Shown here one piece after another: positions 47,109 through 56,991 of a DNA stretch of 64,000 bases. The position numbers and the translations under genes were made by a program. Numbering within the stretch: position 1 is the first letter of the stretch; every line of letters begins with the position of its first letter. The stretch comes from Chloroflexi bacterium OHK40 (lineage in GTDB: Bacteria > Chloroflexota > Chloroflexia > Chloroflexales > Chloroflexaceae), in the NCBI GenBank assembly GCA_004367505.1, contig SFCB01000150.1:1-64000 (forward strand). The letters run 5' to 3'. The notes beneath the pieces were generated by a model. That model ran no database searches. It was not told the DNA's origin and was given only the letters and a program-made list of their open reading frames with translations.

Positions 47109-48170
47109 CTAGCCGTGAAGCGCGGCGATCACGGCGTCGGTCATGGTGCGTGTATCGGCGCTGCCGCCGATGTCGGGCGTACGAATGCGCCCGGCGGCAG
47201 TGACGCGCTCGACGGCGGCGAGGAGCGCACGGGCGGCGGCGGCCTCCCCCAGAAAGTCGAGCAGCATGCTGAGCGCCCAGAAGGTGGCGATCGGGTTGGC
47301 GATCCCCTGGCCCGCAATGTCGGGGGCCGAGCCATGCACGGGCTCGAAGAGCGAGGGAAAGCGCCGCTCGGGGTTGAGGTTGGCGCTGGCCGGAATGCCC
47401 AGGCTCCCCTGCAAGGCGCCCACCAGGTCGGTGAGGATGTCCCCGAACAGGTTCGAGGCAACCACGACGTCGAAGCGGGCCGGGTCGCGCACGAGCATGG
47501 CCGCCATCGCGTCGGCGTGATAGCGCTGTACCGCGACGTCGGGGTAGTCGGCGGCCACTATCTCTACCACCTCGTCCCACATGACGAAGGCGTACTGCAT
47601 GGCGTTCGACTTGGTGACACTAGCAAGGCGCCTGTGGCGGCTCCGGGCGAGATCGAAGGCGTAGCGCACGATGCGCTCCACCCCACGGCGGGTACAGATC
47701 GTAGTCTGCAGCGCCACCTCGTCGGGTGTGCCGGCCCGCAGGCGTCCACCCGCGCCAGCATACTCGCCCTCGGAGTTCTCGCGCACCACTACGATATCGA
47801 AGGCCGGGTCACCCTTGAGCGGTGTAGGCAACCCGGCGAGCGGCCGGGCGGGGCGGAGATTCACGTACAGATCGAAGCGCTGGCGAAGGGGCACCAGCAA
47901 CCCGCGCAGCGAGATGTGGTCGGGCACGAGGCGTGGGTCACCCACGGCACCGAGCAGGATGGCATCGTAGGCGCGCAGTTCGGCAAAACCGCTCTCGGGC
48001 AGCATCTCGCCGTGCTCCAGGTAGTAAGTGCACGACCAGGGATACTCATGCAGAGCAACGCTGAACCCGAAGTGTCTGCCGAGGGCCTCGAGTACCCGCA
48101 CACCCTCGGGGATCACTTCGCGGCCGATACCATCGCCGGGAATAAGCGCGATGCGGTAGATCATGCTCAT
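47109..48170 (-). CDS. Tartrate/D-malate-type beta-decarboxylating dehydrogenase
   Basis: A 353-residue member of the isocitrate/isopropylmalate dehydrogenase family. PGDGIGREVIPEGVRVL, WSCTYYLEHGEMLPESG, LLGAVGDPRLVPDHISL and NLRPARPLAG place it with tartrate dehydrogenase/D-malate dehydrogenase (TtuC/DmlA), not LeuB. VVRENSEGEYAGAGG and GSAPDIAGQGIANPIA are also present. Such enzymes use NAD and Mn to oxidise and often decarboxylate 2-hydroxy acids. In this locus it could act on a dicarboxylate derived from a hexarate. The start lies 4 nt after AGGAG; a second ATG two codons later is possible. Confidence 0.88.
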   Translation of the reverse strand: MSMIYRIALIPGDGIGREVIPEGVRVLEALGRHFGFSVALHEYPWSCTYYLEHGEMLPESGFAELRAYDAILLGAVGDPRLVPDHISLRGLLVPLRQRFDLYVNLRPARPLAGLPTPLKGDPAFDIVVVRENSEGEYAGAGGRLRAGTPDEVALQTTICTRRGVERIVRYAFDLARSRHRRLASVTKSNAMQYAFVMWDEVVEIVAADYPDVAVQRYHADAMAAMLVRDPARFDVVVASNLFGDILTDLVGALQGSLGIPASANLNPERRFPSLFEPVHGSAPDIAGQGIANPIATFWALSMLLDFLGEAAAARALLAAVERVTAAGRIRTPDIGGSADTRTMTDAVIAALHG

Positions 48171-48271
48171 CTCGCTCCTCGTGGCCCACCACGCCGATCG
48201 GTCGGGGACAAGACACCCCACCGAGGGGGTGTCGTGGGATCGCGATCCAGCGAACACCCCATGGTGCCCCC

Positions 48272-49327
48272 TCAGGCCACGGCAGGCGGCGCGGCGGCGC
48301 CACGCAGCGTGAGTGTCTCGGCAAAGTGGCAGGCAACATGCTGGCCGGGCGCGATCTCGCGCAAGGGGGGCGCCTCGCTGGCACAGCGCGCCTGGGCGTA
48401 GCGACAGCGGGGGTGGAAGTGGCAGCCCGACGGCGGATTGGCCGGATCGGGCACCTCGCCCTGGAGCACGATCCGCATACCGCGTAGCCGTGGATCGGGC
48501 CTGGGCACATTGGCGAGCAGGGCCTCGGTGTAGGGGTGGCGCGGCTGGGCGAAGAGCTTGCTCGTCTCGGCCAGTTCCACCACACGGCCAACGTACATCA
48601 CCGCCACCCGATCGGAGATGTAGCGCACCACACTCAGGTTGTGGGCCACGAAGAGGTAGGTCAGGCTGAGCTCGGCCTGGAGATCCTGCATCAAATTGAG
48701 GATCTGGGCCTGCACGCTCACATCGAGCGCACTCACGGCCTCGTCGGCCACAACAAGGCGCGGGCCGGTGGCCAGGGCGCGGGCGATCCCGATCCGCTGG
48801 CGCTGCCCGCCGGAGAAGGCGTGGGGGTAGCGGCGCATGTACTCGGGCGGGAGCTTCACGCGGCGCAGCAACTCGGCCACCCGCGCCTCCAGCTCTTTGC
48901 CGCTGGCAATACCGTTGACCAGGAGCGGCTCGCCGATGATATCGAGCACGGTCATACGAGGGTTCAGCGAGGCGAAGGGATCCTGAAAAACCATCTGCAT
49001 GGCGCGGCGGTAGGGCTTCAGTTCGGCGTCGCCGAGTTGCGCAAGGTCAACGACCTGCCCATCGTCACCGCGAAAGCAGATGCGGCCCGCCGTGGGCGGC
49101 GTCTTGTAGGCCCGCACGATACTGCGGCCAGTGGTCGTCTTGCCGCAGCCACTCTCGCCCACCAGGCTCAGGGTTTCACCGGGCCACAGGCGAAAGCTGA
49201 CGCCATCCACCGCCTTCACCTCACCCACCTTGCGCTGGAGTAAACCCCGGCGGATCGGGAAGTAGACCTTTAGGTCCTGCACCTCAAGCAGGGCCGCGTG
49301 TGCATCGCGCGGAGCTGTACGGTCCAT
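48272..49327 (-). CDS. Oligopeptide/oligosaccharide ABC transporter ATPase, OppF type
   Basis: A 351-residue ATPase. Walker [10 protein letters not shown], signature FSGGQRQR, Walker [15 protein letters not shown] and a switch His ([13 protein letters not shown]) are present. The C-terminal extension has the [14 protein letters not shown] cysteine cluster typical of OppF/DppF, which may bind an iron-sulfur cluster. The ATG overlaps the OppD-type stop codon (TGATG), so the pair is coupled. With the OppD-type subunit it powers uptake by the two permeases upstream. Confidence 0.95.
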   Translation of the reverse strand: MDRTAPRDAHAALLEVQDLKVYFPIRRGLLQRKVGEVKAVDGVSFRLWPGETLSLVGESGCGKTTTGRSIVRAYKTPPTAGRICFRGDDGQVVDLAQLGDAELKPYRRAMQMVFQDPFASLNPRMTVLDIIGEPLLVNGIASGKELEARVAELLRRVKLPPEYMRRYPHAFSGGQRQRIGIARALATGPRLVVADEAVSALDVSVQAQILNLMQDLQAELSLTYLFVAHNLSVVRYISDRVAVMYVGRVVELAETSKLFAQPRHPYTEALLANVPRPDPRLRGMRIVLQGEVPDPANPPSGCHFHPRCRYAQARCASEAPPLREIAPGQHVACHFAETLTLRGAAAPPAVA

Positions 49328-50397
49328 CACTGGCCTCCGATGATCGCGAGCGCGGGCTCCGCCGCGTGGCCGGCCCCCCGTTGCCCATCGCCTGGGGGCT
49401 CGTGGAGCCAGCAACGGGCCTGCTGGAGCGGGCCAACCCGGGTGAGCGGCGGGGCCGTGTGAGTGCAGAGCTCCAGCTGGTGAATGATCCGCTCGCGGCA
49501 GCGAGTGTGGAAGGGGCATCCGCCAGGGCGAGCGTAGGGATGAGGCACCGCGCCGGGGATGGCATCGAGGCGGGCCCGGGTTACGTCCTCGATACGGGGG
49601 ATGGAGCGCAGCAACCCGCGGGTGTAGGGATGCTGCGGGTGGTGGAAGATCGCGTCGACCGGCCCATGCTCAACGATCTGGCCGAGGTACATCACGGCCA
49701 CCTCGTCGGCGATCTCGGCCACCACACCCAGATCATGGGTGATGATCACCACCGTCATGCCCAGCTCCGCCTGGAGCTGGCGGATCAGCTCCAGGATCTG
49801 GGCCTGCGTCGTCACATCCAGGGCCGTGGTGGGCTCATCAGCGATCAGCAGGGCGGGCCGGCAGATCAGCGCCATCGCGATCATGGCTCGCTGGCGCATA
49901 CCGCCCGAGAGCTGGTGGGGGTAGGCATCGACGCGCTGAGCAGGGTGGGGAATGCCCACCCGATGCAGCATCTCGACGGCAAGCGCGCGCGCCTCCCGCC
50001 GGCTGGCCCCACTGTGGAGCCGCAGGCGCTCCACAATCTGGCTGCCGATGGTGTGTACCGGGCTGAGAGCGGCCATCGGCTCCTGGAAGATCATCGCCGC
50101 CTCGCGGCCACGGAAAGCCCGCATCTCGCGGCTCTTGCGCTGGTAATCGAGCAGGTTGACCACATCGCCGGGGGCGCGATGGTAGCAGATCCTGCCGCCG
50201 ACGATCTTGCCAGGCGGGGTAACGATCTGCAGGATCGAGCGGGCCATGATGCTCTTGCCACAGCCGCTCTCGCCCACGATCGCCAGGGTTCGCCCGCGCC
50301 GCACCTGGAGGCTCACCCCGTCCACCGCCTTCACGACGCCATCGTCGAGGAAGAAGTGGGTTTTGAGGTCCTCGATCTCAAGGAGCAGATCGTTCAT
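49327..50397 (-). CDS. Oligopeptide/oligosaccharide ABC transporter ATPase, OppD type
   Basis: A 356-residue ATPase. Walker [10 protein letters not shown], signature LSGGMRQRA, Walker [15 protein letters not shown] and [13 protein letters not shown] are visible. The C-terminal [11 protein letters not shown] cysteine motif is typical of OppD/DppD. It forms a heterodimer with the coupled OppF-type subunit. It lies 9 bp after the OppC-type permease. Family 5 importers also carry oligosaccharides such as cellobiose or uronides, which suits this locus. Confidence 0.95.
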   Translation of the reverse strand: MNDLLLEIEDLKTHFFLDDGVVKAVDGVSLQVRRGRTLAIVGESGCGKSIMARSILQIVTPPGKIVGGRICYHRAPGDVVNLLDYQRKSREMRAFRGREAAMIFQEPMAALSPVHTIGSQIVERLRLHSGASRREARALAVEMLHRVGIPHPAQRVDAYPHQLSGGMRQRAMIAMALICRPALLIADEPTTALDVTTQAQILELIRQLQAELGMTVVIITHDLGVVAEIADEVAVMYLGQIVEHGPVDAIFHHPQHPYTRGLLRSIPRIEDVTRARLDAIPGAVPHPYARPGGCPFHTRCRERIIHQLELCTHTAPPLTRVGPLQQARCWLHEPPGDGQRGAGHAAEPALAIIGGQ

Positions 50398-50406
50398 ATG
50401 TACTCT

Positions 50407-51567
50407 CTACGCATAGGGGTCGGCCGCATCGCGGAGGCCGTCGCCAAGGAAGTTGTAAGCGATCACGATCAGCATCACCACGAGCGCGGGGGTGATCAAC
50501 CACGGGGCGGTGGCCACGGTGCGAACGTTCTGCGCGTCCTGGAGCAGCACACCGTAGCTGATGATCGGCTCCTTGAGCCCGAGGCCGAGGAAGCTCAGGC
50601 TGGTCTCGCCGAGGATGCGGCCGGGGATGGTGAGGGTGAGCGAGGCGATGATATGGCTGACGAAGGAGGGTAGCATGTGGCGAAAGATGATCCGCCGCTC
50701 GCTGGAGCCGCTCACGCGGGCGGCCATCACGAAATCCTCCTCGCGCAGCGCGAGGAAACGACCGCGCACCACGCGGGCCATGCCCGTCCAGCCGAGTAGC
50801 GAGAGCACCAGCGTGATCGCGAAGTAGACCCAGAGGGGTGGCCAGGTGAGCGGGATGGCCGCGCTGAGGCCCATCCAGAGCGGCAGGCTGGGGATGGCAT
50901 CAATAAACTCGATCAGCCGCTGGATCAGCATGTCCACCCGGCCACCGAAGTAGCCCGAGATGCCACCCAGGGTGACGCCGAGCACCAGGCTGAGCGCCAC
51001 CGCCGCCAGGCCGATCGAGAGCGAGATGCGGGTCGCGTGGACCATCCGCGAGAACAGGTCGCGCCCGAGCCGGTCGGAGCCGAGCACGCTGATGAGCTGC
51101 GTGCCATCGCGGGTACCGAAGAGGCGCAGATCGGTGGGGATCACGCCGAGCAGCCGGTAGGGCTCGCCACGCACGAAGAGGCCCAGCTCGATCCGCTGGC
51201 TGTAGTCGAGGGTGTAGACGCGACGCATCGTCTCGACCTCCACGGTGCTCTTGAGGCCGTAGGTGAAGGGCCACGTGAGGCGACCATGTTCGATGAGGTA
51301 GATCACCTGGGGCGGGGCGTAGGTGCGGGTCGCGTGGACGGCCATCGGGTTGTAGGGGGCCACGAACTCGGCGAAGATCGCCACCAGGAAGAGCGTGGCG
51401 AGCACACCAAGCGAGACCATGGCCAGGCTGTGTTTGCGGAAGCGCCACCACATCAGCCGCCACTGGGAGGCCGTTGCCACGGCGCGCTCGCTGGCCTCCT
51501 CGCGCTCCAGGGCCGCCAGTTCGTCCTGTATATGTTTGGGGAGCGTTCCGAGATGGCTCGCGCTCAT
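50407..51567 (-). CDS. ABC transporter permease, OppC type
   Basis: A 386-residue inner-membrane permease. The first helix is near residues 45-70, followed by an unusually long external loop of about 110 residues (YNPMAVHATRTYAPP to LFGTRDG). Five helices follow. The EAA-type ATPase-contact loop is EEDFVMAARVSGSSERRIIFRHMLPS. The N-terminal cytoplasmic 40 residues are acidic. It pairs with the OppB-type permease 61 bp upstream. Confidence 0.94.
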   Translation of the reverse strand: MSASHLGTLPKHIQDELAALEREEASERAVATASQWRLMWWRFRKHSLAMVSLGVLATLFLVAIFAEFVAPYNPMAVHATRTYAPPQVIYLIEHGRLTWPFTYGLKSTVEVETMRRVYTLDYSQRIELGLFVRGEPYRLLGVIPTDLRLFGTRDGTQLISVLGSDRLGRDLFSRMVHATRISLSIGLAAVALSLVLGVTLGGISGYFGGRVDMLIQRLIEFIDAIPSLPLWMGLSAAIPLTWPPLWVYFAITLVLSLLGWTGMARVVRGRFLALREEDFVMAARVSGSSERRIIFRHMLPSFVSHIIASLTLTIPGRILGETSLSFLGLGLKEPIISYGVLLQDAQNVRTVATAPWLITPALVVMLIVIAYNFLGDGLRDAADPYA

Positions 51568-51628
51568 AAGCCTTGATCCGGGGGGAGCGACCAGCGGCGA
51601 TCACTCGCTCGCGGCCGGGCGCTCCTGC

Positions 51629-52612
51629 TCACTGGTAACGGATGCGTGGGTCGAGCCAGGCTAGCAGAATGTCGGAGATCAGCACGCCGAGCACCGAGAG
51701 GATGCTCAAGAGGAAGATGTAGCTACCGGCGAGGTACATGTCCTGGGAGAGCAGGGCCTGGAGCAGCAGCGGCCCGGCGGTCGGCAGGCTCAGCACGATG
51801 CTGGTGATCGTCGCGCCGGAGATCAGCCCGGGCAGTGTATCGCCGATACCGCTGACGAAAGGGTTCAAGGCCACCCGCACCGGGTACTTTGCCGTCAGGC
51901 GCCACTCGGTCAGGCCTCTGGAGCGGGCCGCCTCGACGTAGGGCTTGTGCAGCTCGTCGAGCAGGTTGGCCCGCAGGATGCGGATCAGGCCAGCCGTGCC
52001 ATTGGTGCCGATCACCACCACCGGGATCCAGAGGTGGCCGAGGAGATCCCAGACTCGCGCCAGACTCCACGGCGCGTTCTCGAACTCGGGCGAGAAGAGC
52101 CCGCCGACGCTCATGTCGAAGTAGAAGAACGAGATCCACATGAGCACCAGGGCGAGCAGGAAATCGGGCGTGGCCAGGCCGACGAAGCCAACAAAGGAGA
52201 CCGCGTAGTCGCCCAGGGTGTTCTTGCGCATGGCGGCGAAGATACCCATGGGAATGGCAACCGCCCATACGAAGACCGTGGTCGCGAGGGCGAGCAGGAA
52301 GGTGAGCAGCATGCGCTGGCCGAGCAAGGCGCTCACGGGCTGCTTCCACTGGAAGGAGTAGCCGAAGTCGCCGGTGAGCACGCCGGTAAACCAGCGCCAG
52401 TATTGCACATACCAGGGCTGATCGAGGCCGTAGCGCTCGCGCAGCTGCGCGGCCCGCTCGAGGTCGGCCTGGTCGCCGTTGGCGAGAGCGCGAGCCTCAA
52501 ACGAGGTGATGAAGTCGCCCGGCGGGAGCTGGATGATAAAAAACGTCACCAGTGAGATCGCCAGGAGCGTGGGGATGAAGTAGAGCACCCGGCGGATAAT
52601 ATACGATGTCAT
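51629..52612 (-). CDS. ABC transporter permease, OppB type
   Basis: A 327-residue permease with six predicted helices. The start TSYIIRRVLYFIPTLLAISLVTFFI is the OppB/DppB signature. The ATPase-contact loop reads KPYVEAARSRGLTEWRLTAKYPVRVALNPFV when read through in pieces. It is encoded 109 bp after the binding protein and is the first membrane subunit of the operon. Confidence 0.94.
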   Translation of the reverse strand: MTSYIIRRVLYFIPTLLAISLVTFFIIQLPPGDFITSFEARALANGDQADLERAAQLRERYGLDQPWYVQYWRWFTGVLTGDFGYSFQWKQPVSALLGQRMLLTFLLALATTVFVWAVAIPMGIFAAMRKNTLGDYAVSFVGFVGLATPDFLLALVLMWISFFYFDMSVGGLFSPEFENAPWSLARVWDLLGHLWIPVVVIGTNGTAGLIRILRANLLDELHKPYVEAARSRGLTEWRLTAKYPVRVALNPFVSGIGDTLPGLISGATITSIVLSLPTAGPLLLQALLSQDMYLAGSYIFLLSILSVLGVLISDILLAWLDPRIRYQ

Positions 52613-52721
52613 TGGCGCGCTCCGCGCACGAGGGTCCGGCGAGCGGGAGACAAGGAGCGTCGCGTGGGTCGCCTGCGGACAAGCCTGGCCCCTGGTCTCC
52701 CTGCTCGCTCACGGCGGGACA

Positions 52722-54773
52722 TTACGCCTCGCGGATGAAGAACTGCTCCGCCTTCGCGGCGGCCGGATTGGGCCAATTATAGGCATCGAACATGGTGCGG
52801 GGCACGTTGCCGTAGCTATTCTTGACGATCCCGAAGCCAGGGGCAGGCAGGGCGATCCCGAAGACATAAAACTGCTCTTTGGCGATCGCGAGGATCTGCC
52901 GCATCAACTCGGCCTGCTCGGCCTCATCGGCGGTGGTGCGAAGCTGCTTGTAGAGCGCGATCTGCTCCTGCACCGGGGCCGGCGGTTCCTCCGCACCCTC
53001 GTCCTCGGGGTCGTTGGCCCAGATCCGCCAGGCAATCCCAAAGTGGCTCTCCTGGTCGAAGGGCATGTAGAAGGATGGCAGCAGCACGGTATCGAAGCCG
53101 CTACCGCCATTACCGGACCAGGCGGTCGCGTCGTGGTCGTTGGCGTTGACGCGCTCACGGAACAGGGTGCGTTCCACCGAAGAGAAGATGGCGGTAATGC
53201 CGATCGCCTCCCAGTTGGCGATCACCTGGGGCATCGGGTCACGATCGCGGTCGGCCAGGATCACGAACTCGATCGGATTCCCGTCGGGGCCGACGCGGCG
53301 ACCATCGGCGCCCCGGGTATAGCCGGCCTCGTCGAGCCAGGCCTCGGCCTGGGCGGGATCGTACTGGGTGAACTGGGTGCCCATCTCCTCGTCGGCGAAG
53401 ACCGAGGTGGGCACTGGTGCAGCCTGCCAGGGCTGGCCCTGGCTCACGTAGACCAGGTCGATGATCTCCTGGCGATTGATCGCCACCGAGAGGGCCTGGC
53501 GGAAGAGCCGGTTATTGAAGATCTCGCGCTTGACGGGGTCCTTGTGGGTAAGATTGAGGCTGATCACGTCGGTGTTCATGTTCGACGAGATCGTCTCATA
53601 GAAGTCGTAGCCGCCCTTCTCCCGCCCATCGGCCAGCACCGGCTTGGAGGAGAAGTCGCCCACGCGCCGGTCCTGCAGGCCGATCTCGCCATTCAGGGCG
53701 CTGAGCACCAGTACTTCGCGGTCGCTCACGATACTGTAGCGCACACTATCGATATAGGGGAGCTGCTGGCCCTCGGCATCAACCTTCCAGTAGTAGGGGT
53801 TGCGCTCGGCGTTGAGCACCTGGCTCTCGCCAAGGCGATTCTTCAGCACCCAGGCCGTGAGCGTCGGGAGTTCGGGGTTCTGGTTGCGGGCAGTGATCCC
53901 ACTCAAGTCGAAGGCGACCTTCGCCTCCCAGAGCTCGACCCACGAGGAGAGGCCAGCGGCCGCCACCTCGGCATCCAGGTTGGGGTTGAACTCCGGCAGG
54001 AAGCGTTTGGCGTACTCAGCCTGATAGTGAGTCAGCTCCAGCCCGTTTGGGATGGCCAGGCGCTGAAGGAACAGGCCGTTAGGCACGGGCCACTCGAAGA
54101 TCACCGTCGTCGGATCGGGCGCGGTGACCACCGGATCGACATCTTCGCCATCCACGATGACCTGCATCCAGCCGGGGAAGTCGCCGTGGAGCTCGTCGTT
54201 CAGGCGGATCTTCTCCGCCCAGAAGAGAATATCGGCGCTGGTGAACGGCGTCCCGTCCGACCACTTCACCCCCTCGCGCAACTTGAAGGTATACTTTGCG
54301 CCGCCATTCTCTACCTTCCAGCTTTCGGCGAGGTTTGGCTCGACGGCCGTCCAGTCCAGGTTCCAGCGCACGAGCCCGTCGTAGAGGATGGACTTGAGCA
54401 GGGTGACGTTGTCGTCCTCCTCCATGCCCATAGTCCACTCGCCGCCATAGACGCCGATCTGGTCGAGCACCTCAACCACAAGGGGGTTCTTCGGCAGGCG
54501 CTGGTCGACCGGAGGCAGGCTGCCGGCCTCCACGAGCCTGGCCAGCATCGGCGCCTCTTTGTAGACGCTCGCGGTCGTGGCGGGCGTTGTCGCGGCGGCA
54601 GCGGCTGTGGGCGCGGCAGTCGGCGCGGTGGTGGGTGCGGCCGGGGCGGGTGCTGGCGTGGCGGTAGGATCCACAGCGGGAGCCGGGGGTGCGGCGCAGG
54701 CAGCGAAGAGACCGGCCGCGCCGGCAGTGGCCGAGAGCCGCAGGAACTGACGACGGGACAAGGGCTTGCTCAT
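52722..54773 (-). CDS. Solute-binding lipoprotein, family 5 (ABC importer)
   Basis: A 683-residue substrate-binding protein. A Tat-type signal lies at residues 1-26 (SRRQFLRLSATAG) with lipobox-like FAAC; a Pro/Ala/Thr-rich linker follows to about residue 70. The SBP_bac_5 domain then runs to the end, with ESWKVENGGAKYTFKLREGVKWSDGTPFTSADI in pieces as its hallmark. It is long for the family. It heads the importer operon and probably captures oligouronides, although peptide binding cannot be excluded from sequence. A ribosome binding site GGAGG lies upstream. Confidence 0.93.
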   Translation of the reverse strand: MSKPLSRRQFLRLSATAGAAGLFAACAAPPAPAVDPTATPAPAPAAPTTAPTAAPTAAAAATTPATTASVYKEAPMLARLVEAGSLPPVDQRLPKNPLVVEVLDQIGVYGGEWTMGMEEDDNVTLLKSILYDGLVRWNLDWTAVEPNLAESWKVENGGAKYTFKLREGVKWSDGTPFTSADILFWAEKIRLNDELHGDFPGWMQVIVDGEDVDPVVTAPDPTTVIFEWPVPNGLFLQRLAIPNGLELTHYQAEYAKRFLPEFNPNLDAEVAAAGLSSWVELWEAKVAFDLSGITARNQNPELPTLTAWVLKNRLGESQVLNAERNPYYWKVDAEGQQLPYIDSVRYSIVSDREVLVLSALNGEIGLQDRRVGDFSSKPVLADGREKGGYDFYETISSNMNTDVISLNLTHKDPVKREIFNNRLFRQALSVAINRQEIIDLVYVSQGQPWQAAPVPTSVFADEEMGTQFTQYDPAQAEAWLDEAGYTRGADGRRVGPDGNPIEFVILADRDRDPMPQVIANWEAIGITAIFSSVERTLFRERVNANDHDATAWSGNGGSGFDTVLLPSFYMPFDQESHFGIAWRIWANDPEDEGAEEPPAPVQEQIALYKQLRTTADEAEQAELMRQILAIAKEQFYVFGIALPAPGFGIVKNSYGNVPRTMFDAYNWPNPAAAKAEQFFIREA

Positions 54774-54839
54774 GGTCGGGCACCTCCTTGTGAAGAACCT
54801 GCTCTGGCAACGTTGTCTCAGCGGCTGGGCCGTGGCGGC

Positions 54840-56672
54840 TCAGGCCAGCGGGAGAAACCGGAGGGCGATCGCCAGCTCGTGCGCTGGCACGCGGTGGGCC
54901 AGGGTCACCCGGGTGACGGTACGGGGGCCATCGCGCAAATCAACATCGCGCAGGGTCTCGATACACAGCTCGAGCTCTGCGGCGTCGAAGACGATCAGCA
55001 GGCGGCCCCGCTCGCCCTCCAGGATAAGCTGGCCCGGCGCATCCGGGCGAACGCAGGCAAGGCTGATCAGAACGCTGGCGAGCCGTCCGGGGTCAGCGTG
55101 GAAGCGCGCGCAGTCGCACAGCTCCACGGCGCCGTCGGGCGTGTCGCGGCAGAGGGTGATACGGCGCTCCAGCATCGCCAGGCCGGCGGCAGGCGGATAG
55201 GCCGGGGCCAGATCGAGGGCGAAGGTCTCTGAGGTTGGCGCATGCTCCCAGCGGGCCCAGCGCGCGCCACCCGGGCCAGCGACCTGCTCGTGGTTGTTCA
55301 CCAGGGGTACGCTGTGGCCAAGTGAGCGGTTGGCGAGCAGCGTGTAGCGCGTAGCACCACGAAAGGTGTCACGGGTATAGCGCATCGCGCCGAGGTCGGC
55401 CAGGAGCGACTCTCCGCGCCAGTGGATCACGAAGGAGCCGACGTCGTTCTGGTTATGGGGCTCGGCGTTGTGGCCGCCCTTCGCCGCCAGCACCAGGCCG
55501 TTCGGGTTGGCGGGGTTGGCTCGCGCCACGAACCACTGAATATCGGCGAGCAGATCGGCGGCCGGGGGGCGCGCCTGCGGGAGCGGTTCCTGGCGGTCAG
55601 GGTACCAGAACAGGTCGCGCAGCTTTTCGGCAGGCCCGCGCCGGGTAAGGGCCCGCGCGGTGGGGTCCTCATCAGCGAGGGCGGCGAGCTCGGGCAAGCC
55701 GTAGCGGCGCGCGAGGAAGTGGAGCAAGGCGGGCTGGGGGCGCCGGTCGAGGCCGGTATCGGAGAAGGGGGCGTACACCCCGGGGCTGAGCGCAACGCGC
55801 GCCGGGAACCGGGCGATCCGGGGCATACGCGGATGGGCAAGCAGATCGACGTGACCGGCGGTGCGGGCCGCGAGCAACTCGCCGAAGGCGGCGACGAAGA
55901 AGATCCCCTTCTCCCAGTAGCCGATACCCTCGGGTGTGCCACCGTCATCGCCGAACGTAGCGAGGTAGCGCTCGATCCCCGCGAGGGCTCTGGCGAGCAC
56001 GGCCGCAAGGCGGTCGAGATCGTGCTCCAGGTAGAGCGCGGCGATAGCCGTACCACCGGCGCAAACGGGCATCCAGTTGTTGATCGGCTTCGGGCCGTAG
56101 CCGAGCCACGGATAGTCGTCGCGGGACAGAAAAGGCCGCGTGCTGCGGCGCTCCACCTCGGCGCGGAGGCGGGCGCGAACGGCGGGATGCAGCGCATCGC
56201 CGAGCAGATAGTCAACTTCGGCCACGGTTGCCGCAGTAATGGCCGAGTAGAGATCGATCAGCGGCACCTCCGGGTCGGGGAGCCCGAGGGGATACTCAGC
56301 GGCGTGAGCGGGAACAACCCAGCTGCTCTCTTCGCAGATCGCCCAGAGCTCATTCAGCGCGGCATCGAGAAAGCGCCCCTGGCCCTGGAGGCACTCGGCG
56401 AGGGCGAAGAGGATCAGGCGGGTACGGCGGCGCACGTGGGGTTTCTCGAAGGGTTCGCGCGCGCCACTGCGCTGGAAGGCCAGAAAAGCGCTGGCGGGGA
56501 GGGGCGGTGTGGGCTCGGTCAGCTCCGCCTCGGCACGAGCGCAGATCTCGTGCCCGAGCGGTGTTCCGGCGCGGGCGCTCCAGCGAGCGCGCTCCGCACG
56601 CGCCGGGAACGGAAACGGCTCGCGCGTCGCGCGCAGCGTTGCGGCGAGCTGTGCCTGCTCGAAGGGACTCAT
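54840..56672 (-). CDS. Heparinase II/III-like protein, putative polysaccharide lyase
   Basis: A 610-residue protein. The N-terminal part (about 60-330) is a predicted alpha/alpha toroid with INNWMPVCAGGTAIAALYLE and FGDDGGTPEGIGYWEKG. The C-terminal part (about 380-610) is the beta-sheet Hepar_II_III domain, with AKGGHNAEPHNQNDVGSF and SLLADLGAMRYTRDTF. These families cleave uronate-containing polysaccharides by beta-elimination. There is no signal peptide, so it would act on imported oligosaccharides. It is the first gene after a strong promoter and starts the long minus-strand run. The substrate (alginate, heparin-like or pectic) is undetermined. Confidence 0.86.
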   Translation of the reverse strand: MSPFEQAQLAATLRATREPFPFPARAERARWSARAGTPLGHEICARAEAELTEPTPPLPASAFLAFQRSGAREPFEKPHVRRRTRLILFALAECLQGQGRFLDAALNELWAICEESSWVVPAHAAEYPLGLPDPEVPLIDLYSAITAATVAEVDYLLGDALHPAVRARLRAEVERRSTRPFLSRDDYPWLGYGPKPINNWMPVCAGGTAIAALYLEHDLDRLAAVLARALAGIERYLATFGDDGGTPEGIGYWEKGIFFVAAFGELLAARTAGHVDLLAHPRMPRIARFPARVALSPGVYAPFSDTGLDRRPQPALLHFLARRYGLPELAALADEDPTARALTRRGPAEKLRDLFWYPDRQEPLPQARPPAADLLADIQWFVARANPANPNGLVLAAKGGHNAEPHNQNDVGSFVIHWRGESLLADLGAMRYTRDTFRGATRYTLLANRSLGHSVPLVNNHEQVAGPGGARWARWEHAPTSETFALDLAPAYPPAAGLAMLERRITLCRDTPDGAVELCDCARFHADPGRLASVLISLACVRPDAPGQLILEGERGRLLIVFDAAELELCIETLRDVDLRDGPRTVTRVTLAHRVPAHELAIALRFLPLA

Positions 56673-56708
56673 GCGCCGCTCCCTGAGGGTTACGTCATTG
56701 TCACTTTT

Positions 56709-56758
56709 TCTGAAACATTGATGAGTTTTATTCTAACACTTCTCTGAAATTCTGTCAA
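56709..56758 (-). promoter_or_regulatory. Promoter and putative operators of the uronate operon
   Basis: On the minus strand TTGACA (plus-strand 56753-56758) and TAGAAT (56730-56735) are spaced by exactly 17 bp. TCTGAAA occurs on the plus strand at 56709-56715 and 56743-56749, flanking the -10 and inside the spacer. The same heptamer occurs twice upstream of the lacI-type gene, so it may be part of the regulator binding site. Confidence 0.7.
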
Positions 56759-56937
56759 TGACATTTTCAAGATCGAGGGTCATGTCAGCCTTGCAGCGCC
56801 TCCTGCGTTACCCATCCCGGCCCGTACCGACCGGCACCCGGGTTCTTTCGGAACCGAGGCGTGAGGACGCCCAGGCGCTGGCCCATGCTGAGGCATGACC
56901 CTCCGCTCACGACCAGCCTGATGACCGGACAGCACCG

Positions 56938-56968
56938 CACGAGCCGGGGAGGGATACCCCGGCTCGTG
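56938..56968 (-). terminator. Hairpin terminator after the second enolase-family gene
   Basis: CACGAGCCGGGG (56938-56949) pairs perfectly with 56957-56968 around a 7-nt loop. It lies 24 bp beyond the minus-strand stop codon. There is no T run. It separates the lacI-enolase transcript from the main operon. Confidence 0.7.
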
Positions 56969-56991
56969 GCGCGCCGCATCGGAGCGGACTT

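Noticed and set aside
47109-48170. 3-Isopropylmalate dehydrogenase (LeuB)
   Set aside because: WSCTYYLEHGEMLPESG and GDPRLVPDHISLRGLL are features of tartrate/D-malate dehydrogenases, and there is no leucine biosynthesis gene nearby.
53043-55232. A 729-codon open frame on the plus strand opposite the solute-binding protein
   Set aside because: The opposite strand encodes a clear SBP_bac_5 lipoprotein. The plus-strand translation is low-complexity near the linker and has no recognisable domain.
56775-56903. Perfect 10-bp inverted repeat GAGGGTCATG / CATGACCCTC
   Set aside because: The arms are 109 bp apart with no promoter or terminator logic between them; chance or a remnant repeat is equally likely.
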